Source of the DNA: Oligoflexales bacterium
GTDB taxonomy: Bacteria; Bdellovibrionota_B; Oligoflexia; Oligoflexales; RGVZ01
Reading direction: 5' to 3'
DNA length: 52,947 nt
NCBI GenBank assembly: GCA_947468665.1
Contig: CANILH010000002.1
Location: forward strand, 87,959 to 140,905
A program made the position numbers and the translations under genes. Shown here in pieces: positions 25,636 to 34,927 of the stretch (positions are counted from its first letter, which is position 1; every line of letters starts with the position of its first letter). The notes under the pieces are model-generated. The model saw only the letters and a list, made by a program, of their open reading frames with translations. It did no database searches and was not told the DNA's origin.

Positions 25636-27024
25636 CTAAACGCCGCCCTGAAAAGGGCGGCGTTTTTGTTCGCGACGTCCGCAAAACGAGAAAAATAAAC
25701 TCATCGCGACCACTACCAAACAGCGCCCCACCACGTGATCAATAGTAAATTCACGGGGAATCACGATAAAACCAACTGGTAGCATTCGCTGTGCCAGAGC
25801 CAGCCAATTTACGCCACTCAGTGCGGCGCGGTTTAACACCACAACCAGCGCGTCCAACCACAAAAATGGCGATGCGATGGCGACAATATTAATTGGAAGC
25901 AACGCTCCAAATACGAACTGACCTGCGAGGTTGGCAAGGGGACTTAATACGCCAACAGACCCGAAGAAAAGAAGACTCATCCCAAAAAACAAAATCTGGA
26001 TTTTCAGCGTCTGCATCAGCACCCAGAACCAACTTTTTAGATATGTCGACTCGAAAAAAGCCATCAACAGCAAGGAGCCACTCCAAGACAGAATCATGCT
26101 CAAAGATAAAAGATTTACCGGAAAAAAAACGGCCTGCAAAAAAAATGTGGCGAGAACTCTAGATTTAACCGAGGGCGCGAGTCCCAGGGTCGGCAACAGG
26201 CAGACTACGGCGGCTCCGAAAAAAGCGCGCTGAATCGACTGAGAAAACCCAACCATCAAACAGAAAACGAAAAGTGGCACCATCACCGCTAAATTCGTGA
26301 CCGTCCAAACCCTGACCCAGAGAGTCATAGTGATATGTCGCGTGACAAAAGGAATCAGCAGACAAATACGCATTAACATTAAAAAAACTGCCGACACCAC
26401 GGAAAGGTGCCCTCCACTCAAAACCAAGACATGCAGCAGGCCAACGTCCTTAAATGTGCGCGCGATATCTTTGCCTATGAATGCCTGCTCTCCGGTTACA
26501 AAGGCCCCAAGCCAGGCCGCGACATCGGGCGGAAATCTGAGGATCTTGTATTGAACCCACTCTCTTACCGCACTGGCGAGTGAGCATATCTGTGCAGGTC
26601 TGCCCGCCGGTCCCGTTACATAAACAACGGGTCGATTCATAGCTGCAAGTCCAGGCCTTAGAGCGACCAAATCATCAGTCATCGCCGCACCCCTGGCGCT
26701 ATATACACGCCCTCCCCTTTCCACAATAAGTTCATCGTTTGACACGCCGCACCCCGCGGCCCAACGCACAGTCGCCACGGAATTATCACCCATCAAAGAT
26801 TGCGGAGAATGAGCGAATCCCCAGACAAAGGCAAGTAATAGCGCGGCAGGACCCCATGCCCATGACATACGAATAACTCCGGCACATTTGATTCTCGCGC
26901 CGATCAATAAGGCTGCCATGATAGGAATTACGACACGTATAGCGTCAAACAAAAACAAACCCACTGAAAATCGCGGGCCAAGCATTGCCCCCCACAATAG
27001 CCCAATGACCGAAGCCACTAACAT
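25636..27024 (-). CDS. ComEC/Rec2-type competence membrane protein, short form
   Basis: ComEC forms the inner-membrane channel for DNA uptake. The 462-residue protein keeps the N-terminal segment (about 1-150, with membrane helices) and the Competence domain with the signature GLLHVLVLSGGHLSVV (about 190-205), followed by many hydrophobic helices. The usual C-terminal metallo-beta-lactamase domain is absent. The protein ends about 20 residues after its last helix in a basic tail (CGRREQKRRPFQ). The stop codon (25636-25638) abuts a terminator stem. The start ATG 27024 has GGAGG 4 bases upstream, a short spacing. DNA uptake is possible, but no other com genes are here. Confidence 0.8.
   Translation of the reverse strand: MLVASVIGLLWGAMLGPRFSVGLFLFDAIRVVIPIMAALLIGARIKCAGVIRMSWAWGPAALLLAFVWGFAHSPQSLMGDNSVATVRWAAGCGVSNDELIVERGGRVYSARGAAMTDDLVALRPGLAAMNRPVVYVTGPAGRPAQICSLASAVREWVQYKILRFPPDVAAWLGAFVTGEQAFIGKDIARTFKDVGLLHVLVLSGGHLSVVSAVFLMLMRICLLIPFVTRHITMTLWVRVWTVTNLAVMVPLFVFCLMVGFSQSIQRAFFGAAVVCLLPTLGLAPSVKSRVLATFFLQAVFFPVNLLSLSMILSWSGSLLLMAFFESTYLKSWFWVLMQTLKIQILFFGMSLLFFGSVGVLSPLANLAGQFVFGALLPINIVAIASPFLWLDALVVVLNRAALSGVNWLALAQRMLPVGFIVIPREFTIDHVVGRCLVVVAMSLFFSFCGRREQKRRPFQGGV
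25638..25668 (+). terminator. Strong terminator overlapping the comEC 3' end
   Basis: A 12-bp stem, AAACGCCGCCCT paired with AGGGCGGCGTTT, around a GAAA tetraloop, followed by TTGTT on the plus strand. It ends the zinc-ribbon gene (stop at 25622). The same bases encode the last residues of the convergent comEC gene, and its stop codon sits at the stem base, so the hairpin may serve both strands. Confidence 0.88.
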
Positions 27025-27188
27025 AAGCCCTCCATTTTTTCATTTCGACCAATCCACTTATCAGTATCAGAAAAATCTCTTGTCAACGATTGGCACTCAC
27101 GGCAAATAACTCATGCGCTATGAATTCGTGTTATGCTTATTCGTTACCGTCACTCGCGGACTGAATCTCACTGCCAAGAGGGCAATGC

Positions 27189-28214
27189 ATGGGTTCTCAT
27201 ATTTCCAAAAACAATGATGAGCTAATGTCAGACTTCCCGAAACTCGCCGCGTGGTTTCAGGCACACCAGTCAAAACCGCCGACCCTTGAGGATCTCGCTG
27301 ATTTTCACCTTTGGAATATTTCAAAGGCAATGCGTCTGGTTGGCGTGATGAGATTCCGCCATTGGAGCGACACCGTAAAAGAGGTCGTAAATGCCTCCTC
27401 GTCTTTCCTTGCGCACATCCTCGAGACAGACACCCTCGCATCCGCGCTTGGGACGTCCTTAACCGACATCTACACCGCGCTCTCAGAAGACGCGATCATT
27501 CAGGGCTTTGGTGAGAAATCTCTCAACTCGATGAAGTCTCTCGCTGACAAGACTAATCTCGCCGCATTCAGATTCCTCGCGGCTTGGACGGCATTTAATA
27601 TCGGAAATCTGAATGAGTGCATCTCTGAGTGTGAGAAAGTTAATGAGCCGTTTGCCCCAATATATACACTGCTCGGACAAGCGCTGCTTGAATCCGGGCA
27701 ACCTGCCGAGGCCATTGACGCCTTGAAAATTTCGATGGAGCTGGCACCGTCCGACCCACTGCCTCTTGTGCAGATCATCAAAGCGTACCTGGTAAGCGGC
27801 ATTCAAATTGAGGCGATGCGGGCTGTTGACCGGTGTCGTAAGCTCCTGGGAACTCACATTGAAATCGAATGCCTCGCGGCAATGACCATCATGGCCGGAA
27901 ACAGCCGCTCAAAGGACTTCTGCGAACAAACCCTGAGTCACCTTGCGACTCATTTGACTAATAATCCGGAGGATATCGAGGCGTTTTCTATCGCGATGGA
28001 GCTTGCCACTGAACTAGCTGATAAGGAGTGGGCCTTCAGATTTCTGAGCCTCGCTGAGTTCTCAAACAGCACCAACTCACTAAACCTGGCGGGAAAAATC
28101 TCAAAGCTATTAAAGAAAACGGGAGAGCTTCATTGGCATGATCTCTCCCGGCTTATTATCGACAAAACTCTTGTGGTAACCAAAGCGCCGTACGGCGGCC
28201 ACCTCAGGCAATAG
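27189..28214 (+). CDS. Helical-repeat (TPR-like) protein
   Basis: A 341-residue protein that looks all-helical, with TPR-like pairs in the middle (about 155-195: FAPIYTLLGQALLESGQPAEAIDALKISMELAPSDPLPLVQII). The N-terminal 100 residues are helical but not clearly TPR. There is no signal peptide or enzyme motif. The start ATG 27189 has GAGGG 7 bases upstream. A second ATG at 27225 is possible. The gene converges with lpxC, and the two coding regions overlap by 11 bp. Function unknown; probably a protein-binding scaffold. Confidence 0.75.
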   Translation: MGSHISKNNDELMSDFPKLAAWFQAHQSKPPTLEDLADFHLWNISKAMRLVGVMRFRHWSDTVKEVVNASSSFLAHILETDTLASALGTSLTDIYTALSEDAIIQGFGEKSLNSMKSLADKTNLAAFRFLAAWTAFNIGNLNECISECEKVNEPFAPIYTLLGQALLESGQPAEAIDALKISMELAPSDPLPLVQIIKAYLVSGIQIEAMRAVDRCRKLLGTHIEIECLAAMTIMAGNSRSKDFCEQTLSHLATHLTNNPEDIEAFSIAMELATELADKEWAFRFLSLAEFSNSTNSLNLAGKISKLLKKTGELHWHDLSRLIIDKTLVVTKAPYGGHLRQ

Positions 28215-29118
28215 CGCCAGCGGCAATCGGTGAACCAGGGGGATTACGGCGTACGCCTAAGTCTTCAACAATCGCCAGCACCTCGTGACGGCGGGCCCAG
28301 ATGGCTTTCATAAACGCGGCGTGAAGACCGTGACCAGATTTAGACGCGGTTACTTTGCCAACAATTGGTCCACCTAAAAGAGCCAAGTCCCCAACGCAGT
28401 CAAGAAGTTTATGACGCACGAACTCATCATCAAAACGAAGACCCTCTGGGTTAAGAACCTCATCATCTGAGACAACCACTGCGTTCTTAAGGGAGCCGCC
28501 AAGGGCAAGACCGGCGTTACGCATAGCGTTTACGTCATTAACGTGACAAAAGGTGCGACAACTGGCGACATCAAGAAATGCCTCGCGGTCCATAGAAAAT
28601 CCAAATGACTGGCGACCGATGACTTTGGACTTAAAGTCTATTTCCATCTGGTAGCTGGTGGTATCCGCTGGCTCAACTCTGATCCACTTATCACCCATCT
28701 GGAACTCAAACGCCTCGCGAACCACAAAATACCGGCGCTGCGCCTCTTGCGCGGAAATTCCCGCTACAAGAATACGGTCCACAAAGGGAGCCGCGCTGCC
28801 GTCCATCACAGGGACTTCAGGACCGTCAATTTTAACCAAAGCGTTATCAACACCAAGACCCGCGAAAGCGGCCATAAGATGCTCAATAGTTGAGACCCTA
28901 GCCTCACCGCTGCCGATGGTGGTGTTCAAATCTGTAGACTGGATATTGCTGACATGTGCCAAAACGGTTGGTGTACCTGGAAGATCTGCACGCTTAAAAA
29001 CGATGCCCGTATTAATCGCGGCAGGCAGGATTTCTATACGAACCACTTTGCCGGAGTGCAGGGCAATGCCACTGACTTCTATACGGCGGGAGATGGTGTG
29101 TTGTTTGTCTGAAACCAT
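28204..29118 (-). CDS. lpxC: UDP-3-O-acyl-N-acetylglucosamine deacetylase LpxC
   Basis: Zinc-dependent enzyme for the first committed step of lipid A synthesis, so the organism should make LPS. It has 304 residues. Zinc ligands are His80 (in STIEHLMAA), His236 and Asp240 (in HKLLDCVGD), and the catalytic His263 is in SGHGLH. The N-terminal GIALHSGK and PVMDGSAAPFV segments also match. AAGG lies just before the ATG. It is separated from the EamA gene, the next gene downstream in position but with no shared transcript shown, by about 200 bp. The 3' end overlaps the convergent helical-repeat gene by 11 bp. Confidence 0.97.
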   Translation of the reverse strand: MVSDKQHTISRRIEVSGIALHSGKVVRIEILPAAINTGIVFKRADLPGTPTVLAHVSNIQSTDLNTTIGSGEARVSTIEHLMAAFAGLGVDNALVKIDGPEVPVMDGSAAPFVDRILVAGISAQEAQRRYFVVREAFEFQMGDKWIRVEPADTTSYQMEIDFKSKVIGRQSFGFSMDREAFLDVASCRTFCHVNDVNAMRNAGLALGGSLKNAVVVSDDEVLNPEGLRFDDEFVRHKLLDCVGDLALLGGPIVGKVTASKSGHGLHAAFMKAIWARRHEVLAIVEDLGVRRNPPGSPIAAGAIA

Positions 29119-29318
29119 TGGACCTTATCCTTACTTGTATGAAGCATCGTGTCGTCCTGATCACTTACTCCACAAGCGGTAGCTGCAAAAGCCAGGCCAA
29201 TAGAACGCTACTTGCTCCAGGTTTGTAATTATATGATTTTATAGGGTTAAATTATTGGTGAAACTGCCAATAAAATGAGTGTGTCTATTTGTCCACAAGG
29301 CTAGGCCACGGCTCGTGG

Positions 29319-30239
29319 TTAAATCGACACGGGCTCCTCCGGAGGGCTGGCCTTCGGGAATTGGCTTATGACCAGGGCTAGGAGGATCAAGGTGCCGCCT
29401 AAAAACATGGCAGAGCTGATTTCCTCATTAAAAAGTACGTACCCAAAAAAAGCCCCGGAGACCGCATGAAGGCCCTCAAACATCGCGAGCTTATGCCCGT
29501 CAATATAATTTAAAAGCCAGTAAAGAACCGAGTAACATAAGACACACGCGACTACTGAGACAAAAAGAACGGCAAAAATCCCCCTATGGGTCAATTGCGC
29601 GAGTTGGCCGGTTTGATGAAGTGTCGCTAGCTGCATAATCCACATAAAACCTGCCGCGGTAATTTGCGACAAGGCGAGATATTGACTGGACGGCATGCGG
29701 TCTTTGAATCGCTTCGAGAACACGAAAACCAGTGCTTCCAGTACATACGCGACCATGATCAGCAATGCACCGGTAACCGCTACGCTCAGAGATGATATTT
29801 GATATTTTCCGACAGCGACAAGAACAAGCCCCGCAACGGCGAAAGGAAGCGCCATGAAAAACTCCCGGCCTGGTTTCTCGGATAGAAAAATAATAGCGAC
29901 GAGCGAGGTGATCACCGGACTGAAGGCGGCTATCAATACGAAGTTCGTGACACCGCCAATTTTTAAACCATAAAGAGTCGCAAGTGAAGCTATGCCGTAG
30001 CCAAGCACTCCTAACGAACCGACCATGACAAGGTCTTTTGGATTGACCCTCTTCCAGCGACCGGTCATCATTAAAAATATGGCGAAAAAGACGCCTGAAA
30101 TAGTCCAGCGCAGCGCGACGTACAACTCAACGGGAATTTCATTGATCACTATTTTAGAGGCACTTGGGACAAGTCCCCAAACGATATTTAAAATCGCCGC
30201 GACTAACAAATATACTTTGATCGACTTCCTTGAACTCAA
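29319..30239 (-). CDS. EamA/DMT-type transporter
   Basis: A 306-residue inner-membrane protein with about ten hydrophobic helices in two repeats of five, the layout of the drug/metabolite transporter EamA family. The N-terminal helix has the WGLVPSASKI pattern and the second repeat begins near residue 155. The substrate cannot be told, and such proteins export metabolites or amino acids. The start is a TTG (30239) with GGGGA at 7 bases, 14 bp after the stop of the crotonase-like gene, so it is the last gene of the TetR operon. That location suggests its substrate relates to the two preceding enzymes or their regulator, which is inference. Confidence 0.85.
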   Translation of the reverse strand: MSSRKSIKVYLLVAAILNIVWGLVPSASKIVINEIPVELYVALRWTISGVFFAIFLMMTGRWKRVNPKDLVMVGSLGVLGYGIASLATLYGLKIGGVTNFVLIAAFSPVITSLVAIIFLSEKPGREFFMALPFAVAGLVLVAVGKYQISSLSVAVTGALLIMVAYVLEALVFVFSKRFKDRMPSSQYLALSQITAAGFMWIMQLATLHQTGQLAQLTHRGIFAVLFVSVVACVLCYSVLYWLLNYIDGHKLAMFEGLHAVSGAFFGYVLFNEEISSAMFLGGTLILLALVISQFPKASPPEEPVSI

Positions 30240-30253
30240 ATCAAGTTCCCCAA

Positions 30254-32137
30254 TTAAACTCGCGTTATTTTTTCCTGGGGCTGCTCTCTATCAAGCCACT
30301 GAGCGATCCGCCCCTCACCAAGCTCTATGCCGAGTTCTGACGGAACGGGTGACTTTCCAGGGTAACCCCAGGCAAGCGTCACAAAAAGATCTGCCATGGC
30401 ATCTGACTCGACGGCATTTGAATTCACCAGATGACCAACAACTGCCACGGAGTAGGCCTCAAAATGCCGCGAGAGTCTCGCCGCTGAAATCTCAAGACGG
30501 GATATATTACTTGATTTTGGCGCCCTAAGCCTCAAATCGGCAATGGAAGATTGGCGTGAGATCTCATCAATTTTCCCACCCAGAACCCCCACCGCCTCTG
30601 GAAGCGCGGGGTCTTGCGCGAACCCACGAATAAGACCGTCCCACTGTGGAACATCGGCGGCAAACCCCCACCCAGCGCCAGCAAGAAGCTTGCACTGGTC
30701 AATAAGATCAGGCCATTTACCAGAATTCGCCAATCGGATCATCTCGCCGAGCAAACAAAATCTCAGCGCGACGGAAAGAGAAATCGCGTGAGGCCAGCGG
30801 TCTCTGCGAAGAACTCCGTTGGTCAGCATATCCGCTATCTCAGTAATGGTATGGAGAGCTTCAGCGTAAACCGGGTCGTCAGCAGCTGCGGGGACGCGCA
30901 GAGCCTCTACCCAACCTAGGCTAGCCTGACCAAAATTACCCGCAAGCCTAAGCCTCGACATAAGTACTTTTGGGCCAAGACCAAACTCCACCAGATCATT
31001 TCCGGTACAGGCCATCCAAACGCATGTTGCCTCTCTGACGTCACCTTTAGCCCAGTCAATTCGACCCTTCCAGGAGGCAAGTATGTCTTTGCGGGAGACT
31101 CCGGCTCTTTGTGAGCGGCTTAAAACCGTCTCCACGCCTTCTTTGAGAAGATCCTCACTTGAAGACATCAGCACAAGGTCAATTTTCCGGGATAGAAGTG
31201 TTTGAATCATCGACTGTGGAGGCACTCCAGCCGACATATCAATCACGAGCATGCCGTCCCCGCTTGTCCACCATTTGTCATGAGCTCCAAGCTCATACCG
31301 GGTGATTCGTCTGGAGAGCCATGATCTGTAATCCTCAAATAGCAATCGGGCCGCTCCGCCAGCCCGAATCGAGGCCATGGTAAGGGCACGCGCGGCGATA
31401 TTGCGTTCTCTCAACGCGGCGAATCCCGATTCCAGATGGCTCATCGCGATCTGTCGCCTTCGTGATTGAAGTCCCGATCTCTGCTCGATGATTCCTGATA
31501 TGTCGGGTGTCTCATCAATGAGTTCTTTGCGGGTAGTCGATCTTAAATTTGTAAAGGTCGCTGTTTTTCGGATCCACGAGTACAAAACATCAAATCCACC
31601 ATCCTCGGCCCAGGCCTGACCTTGCATGACAAGCGAAATAAGATCAGCGTTATAGGCATCCTTCGCGTGAAGAATGGCGTTTTTACGAGCCTCATCAATA
31701 GTTTGATAGACCGTATACCTTCTGAGTCCGCCACTGGCGAGCGGAGGTATCAGGTCAATATAAATCTCAGGAAATCCGACTTTAGCGTACGGGTTAGCCC
31801 ATACACGTCCATGACAAACCAACGCCAAATCCCACCAGGAACCGAGGCAGTCATGGCTAGAGACAAAAAACCATCTGGCCTTTGAGACACAAATACCAAT
31901 TAAAGCCAGGTGCACCCGCTGAAAATGCTCCGCCAGCTCCTCCCAATAAAACTTGCCGGACAAACCCTCAAGCCAGCTTCGGTGGTAATCATGGCAGGGG
32001 TTATTTGCCTTCAATAAAACAATGGTTCCCGGAGACGCGGACTCAAGGGCGTCCTCTATCAACGAGATAAAATCTCCCGAGGATGGATCATAAAGCGACC
32101 CAGTCCAATCAATAGAAATCATTTTGACGTCTTTCAT
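30254..32137 (-). CDS. Large protein with N-terminal degenerate crotonase-like domain
   Basis: A 627-residue protein. The first 200 residues follow an enoyl-CoA hydratase (crotonase) pattern: a helix and strand at the start, then CLGSWWDLALVCHGRVWANPYAKVGFPEIYIDLIPPLASGGLRRY (read in parts, about 105-150), which aligns with the crotonase AlGgGlelAlacDlrvA..A.fglPEi.lGliP segment. The oxyanion GG is replaced by SW, so catalysis is doubtful. The remaining 400 residues are helical and unrecognised. ATG 32137 overlaps the preceding stop codon (ATGA), so translation is coupled. A longer reading from 32257 would run far into the upstream gene and is not supported. EamA follows after 14 bp. Confidence 0.6.
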   Translation of the reverse strand: MKDVKMISIDWTGSLYDPSSGDFISLIEDALESASPGTIVLLKANNPCHDYHRSWLEGLSGKFYWEELAEHFQRVHLALIGICVSKARWFFVSSHDCLGSWWDLALVCHGRVWANPYAKVGFPEIYIDLIPPLASGGLRRYTVYQTIDEARKNAILHAKDAYNADLISLVMQGQAWAEDGGFDVLYSWIRKTATFTNLRSTTRKELIDETPDISGIIEQRSGLQSRRRQIAMSHLESGFAALRERNIAARALTMASIRAGGAARLLFEDYRSWLSRRITRYELGAHDKWWTSGDGMLVIDMSAGVPPQSMIQTLLSRKIDLVLMSSSEDLLKEGVETVLSRSQRAGVSRKDILASWKGRIDWAKGDVREATCVWMACTGNDLVEFGLGPKVLMSRLRLAGNFGQASLGWVEALRVPAAADDPVYAEALHTITEIADMLTNGVLRRDRWPHAISLSVALRFCLLGEMIRLANSGKWPDLIDQCKLLAGAGWGFAADVPQWDGLIRGFAQDPALPEAVGVLGGKIDEISRQSSIADLRLRAPKSSNISRLEISAARLSRHFEAYSVAVVGHLVNSNAVESDAMADLFVTLAWGYPGKSPVPSELGIELGEGRIAQWLDREQPQEKITRV

Positions 32138-33093
32138 GGCGAAATACCCTGCTCTTTCATGAGCACCTGAAGCCTTGAATGCCGATCTACCATGTAAAGA
32201 TAACTTTTCGGAGGGGCTTCCGCTAAAAAAGAGATCGCGTCTCTTAATGGGTGCCACCCCAATACAGCCCCCGGGACTCGTAGTCTGTCGATAGACGCGC
32301 TTAAAGGCCCCTGTTGCTCAGCGATCCATAATGAAAGTCCCATTGAGGGGGAGGAAACCCAGATCTCGGGACAATCCGCTGGATGACGGATACTATCAAG
32401 AAGCTCCTCCTTTATTTTCGGAGCACCGCACCAGTTCTCGGGTTCTAGAGTTGCCAGCCGGTGAAGCCTCGCGGGACTGCCTTCCGCTGAGATAGACCTA
32501 TGAACATCAATTGTCGCCGCGAACCACGATGGAGAACGAGTTTCCGTCATCATTCCGGACCGGGTCTGTCTAGCGCGCCAATTCTTACCAAGTGAGGACA
32601 GCGCAGACAGGCGACCTACGTCGTCTGTCACCAGAAATGATCCTCTCGCCTCCATGCGCTCAGCGCACGCTGCCCAATGGCGTAACTGACTTGAGAGAAG
32701 ATCAGGAATCATTGCTCCGTATCTCGCGCTGAACACCGCTTGTGAACTATTTATCCATGACGGTATTGGCTGTGACCAGGATCCCGCGAATAGAAACCTC
32801 GTGCCTTCAGCAATCTCGGAAAACATTTTCAAGAGATCGACATACACCAGACCTCGCTGCTCCTGCAGAGAAACCATCGCGAAATTGTCTTTGGGGTCTT
32901 TATGATCCGGTGAGACACAAACCCGGTGAGTCATTCCAATTCTCTGATTCAGGGTCTTTGATCCCATGGCGACACAATCCACCCATTTCGTCCAATCAAT
33001 ACGACGTGGAACGTAGTCGACTGGCATGGAAACCAAACCAATATGGCCTAACTTGACTTGCAGGCAAATGGCCTCAGCTGGTTGGGTTTGCAT
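32134..33093 (-). CDS. Hypothetical protein of the TetR operon
   Basis: A 319-residue protein with no recognised family and no signal or membrane segment. A stretch at about 115-135 (INSSQAVFSARYGAMIPDLLSSQL) faintly resembles the crotonase fg.PE..lGliP region and could mean a second, more degenerate copy of the same fold as its neighbour. This is weak. I use ATG 33093, with GAGGG eight bases upstream inside the end of the TPR gene. The ATG at 33108 is earlier but lacks that site. The start overlaps the TPR gene and the end overlaps the next gene by ATGA, so all three are translationally coupled. Confidence 0.6.
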   Translation of the reverse strand: MQTQPAEAICLQVKLGHIGLVSMPVDYVPRRIDWTKWVDCVAMGSKTLNQRIGMTHRVCVSPDHKDPKDNFAMVSLQEQRGLVYVDLLKMFSEIAEGTRFLFAGSWSQPIPSWINSSQAVFSARYGAMIPDLLSSQLRHWAACAERMEARGSFLVTDDVGRLSALSSLGKNWRARQTRSGMMTETRSPSWFAATIDVHRSISAEGSPARLHRLATLEPENWCGAPKIKEELLDSIRHPADCPEIWVSSPSMGLSLWIAEQQGPLSASIDRLRVPGAVLGWHPLRDAISFLAEAPPKSYLYMVDRHSRLQVLMKEQGISP

Positions 33094-34174
33094 TAGCCAG
33101 ACCCTCATCCAGACGCTGTATTCCAGCGTTAAGCTGTCTGACGAGATTGGGGGAACGCGTCCTGCCGGCGAGAACTTTTAACCAATCTCGTACAACTGTC
33201 CAGTTTTTAAGTTTTATGGATGAACTTATAAGACCCTCAATAGCCTCGAAAAAATCGTCATTGAGCTCAAGTGTTCTTTGAAAATTCTCGTAGGCAAGCT
33301 GAGGGTTATTCTGTTGCTCATAAACAGACGCGATCCTGAAATGCACAATGGCTCTGGTGGCAGGGTCCTCCACCACAAGCAAGGCCGACCGCAGCACCCT
33401 CAGGCATCCGTCAAGATCTCCCAGGCGGTAGTAGGCCTCGTAGTGAATCGTTGAGGTGTCAAGGGTACTTCCTGAGCAATATTCCTCAATGAAGCGGATC
33501 GCCTCTTTGCACTCGCCCATCTGATATAGGTAAACCGCCGCGAGCTCCTGGGCATATCTAAAAACCTCTTGCTTGTGCTTTGCCGCAGCCAGAAGCTTGC
33601 GCAGTACGTCGATCACCGCCGGCCAGTCTTGTACCTGTGAATAGAGATTTCTGAAGTACCTGAGGGCTTTGCCGTTGTCTGGCTGCATCTTTCTGAGGCG
33701 TTCATAAAACTGATGAAGAAGCTTCTCGTTATGAGATTTCTTCTCAAAAATAAAACAAAGTCGCTCGATGGCAGCGATCTGATCTTCACGGGTTGGAAAC
33801 ATCTCCCAGACGCCTGTTAACAGAAGCCCTTCTGTCTTATACTCCTCAGACTCAAGCACTCTGTCGAGAACCAGACGCCTGAAGTCTGCGTATGGCATTT
33901 TCTTGGTTTGTACCAGCTCTTTGCTGAAAGACGCGGCCGAGTCAAAGTCTTCCAGGTAAAAAATATTAACCCGGATCATGCGAATATAATCTTCAAGAGA
34001 TTGAGCGGGCGAGGCCTTGACGTGAGCCTTTACGACATTAAACCAAATACCCCAGCACTCATGATTCTCTAGGATGCCGAGCACTCCGCTATATTGCTCC
34101 GACATAACAAAACCATTTGAACTGGCAGCCTTAATGGCCTGATCAATAGACATGACCTCAGAGGCTTGGGACAT
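33074..34174 (-). CDS. TPR-containing protein
   Basis: A 366-residue helical-repeat protein. TPR-like pairs are clearest in the second half (about 225-330: EAYYRLGDLDGCLRVLRSAL, AIVHFRIASVYEQQNNPQLAYENFQRTLELNDDFFEAIEGLI). The first half has longer helices that may be HAT/TPR-like. No signal peptide. The start ATG 34174 has GAGGGG seven bases upstream. It begins 11 bp after the TetR stop codon and overlaps the next gene, so it is the second gene of the operon. Its partner proteins are unknown. Confidence 0.8.
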   Translation of the reverse strand: MSQASEVMSIDQAIKAASSNGFVMSEQYSGVLGILENHECWGIWFNVVKAHVKASPAQSLEDYIRMIRVNIFYLEDFDSAASFSKELVQTKKMPYADFRRLVLDRVLESEEYKTEGLLLTGVWEMFPTREDQIAAIERLCFIFEKKSHNEKLLHQFYERLRKMQPDNGKALRYFRNLYSQVQDWPAVIDVLRKLLAAAKHKQEVFRYAQELAAVYLYQMGECKEAIRFIEEYCSGSTLDTSTIHYEAYYRLGDLDGCLRVLRSALLVVEDPATRAIVHFRIASVYEQQNNPQLAYENFQRTLELNDDFFEAIEGLISSSIKLKNWTVVRDWLKVLAGRTRSPNLVRQLNAGIQRLDEGLANANPTS

Positions 34175-34185
34175 GTGACTTCCCC

Positions 34186-34779
34186 TCAGCTTTTAAGGCC
34201 TGACAATATAAGAGCCGATGCCTTCTTGGTCATCATATTGTAATCAAAGACTTTCTCATCAAATAGCCACTGCAAACTAAGTCCGTCGATGACCGCGATA
34301 ACAAATGAGGCGTAGGCGTTTGAGTCCACCTTAGCGAAGGCTCCCTTGGTAACGCCGTTTTGAATTACTTTGGCGGCGGCTTCGCGAAATTTCGCGTAAT
34401 GGGCGCCTATAACCTTACGGATGTCCTCTTTTTGGTTGATCTGGGTCCAAAAGTCCATATTAACCTGGTAGTACTCTTTGGTGTTTTTGACGATATCAAA
34501 ACACACCTCGATAAATATCTCCATTCGGCGCCATGGATCTGTTACAGACTCCATCTCCTCGCCCAAAACACGCTCGATATCGCCCGCGACTTTGTCGAGA
34601 ACGCACATCATGAGCTCATCTTTATTCAAAAAATAATAATGAATGATGCCCTTACTTACACCTGCGGCGCGAGCGACATCCTGCATCGAAAAATTATGAT
34701 AGCCGTGTTTTGTAATACACTCGACCGTCGCACGGACGATCTGCTCTTTTCTCTCAGCGGCCACATCATGCTTAGACAT
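34186..34779 (-). CDS. TetR-family transcriptional regulator
   Basis: A 197-residue one-component regulator. The N-terminal helix-turn-helix is classic: ERKEQIVRATVECITKHGYHNFSMQDVARAAGVSKGIIHYYFLNKDELM (read in parts, residues 9-57). The C-terminal 140 residues form the helical ligand-binding and dimer domain. It is the first gene of a five-gene unit (TetR, TPR, unknown, crotonase-like, EamA) and very probably controls its own operon in response to a small ligand. AGGG is found near the ATG. No clear palindromic operator was seen upstream. Family certain, ligand unknown. Confidence 0.93.
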   Translation of the reverse strand: MSKHDVAAERKEQIVRATVECITKHGYHNFSMQDVARAAGVSKGIIHYYFLNKDELMMCVLDKVAGDIERVLGEEMESVTDPWRRMEIFIEVCFDIVKNTKEYYQVNMDFWTQINQKEDIRKVIGAHYAKFREAAAKVIQNGVTKGAFAKVDSNAYASFVIAVIDGLSLQWLFDEKVFDYNMMTKKASALILSGLKS

Positions 34780-34927
34780 AAATAAACGCCCTATTTTTGG
34801 GTTAAGCCCCAGTAGATGTTAGCACTCTTGGGGGGGATCTTTCAACCTCTCACAAATCCTGATAAAATAGTTGAATTACAACGTCACATGTCCCTTGATA
34901 CGTTTTCCAACCGCGAGGCCTGATCCC

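Noticed and set aside
34819-34827. TTAGCACTC, half of a CIRCE heat-shock operator
   Set aside because: The complementary half (GAGTGCTAA) is absent at the required 9-bp distance, and no chaperone gene lies beside it.
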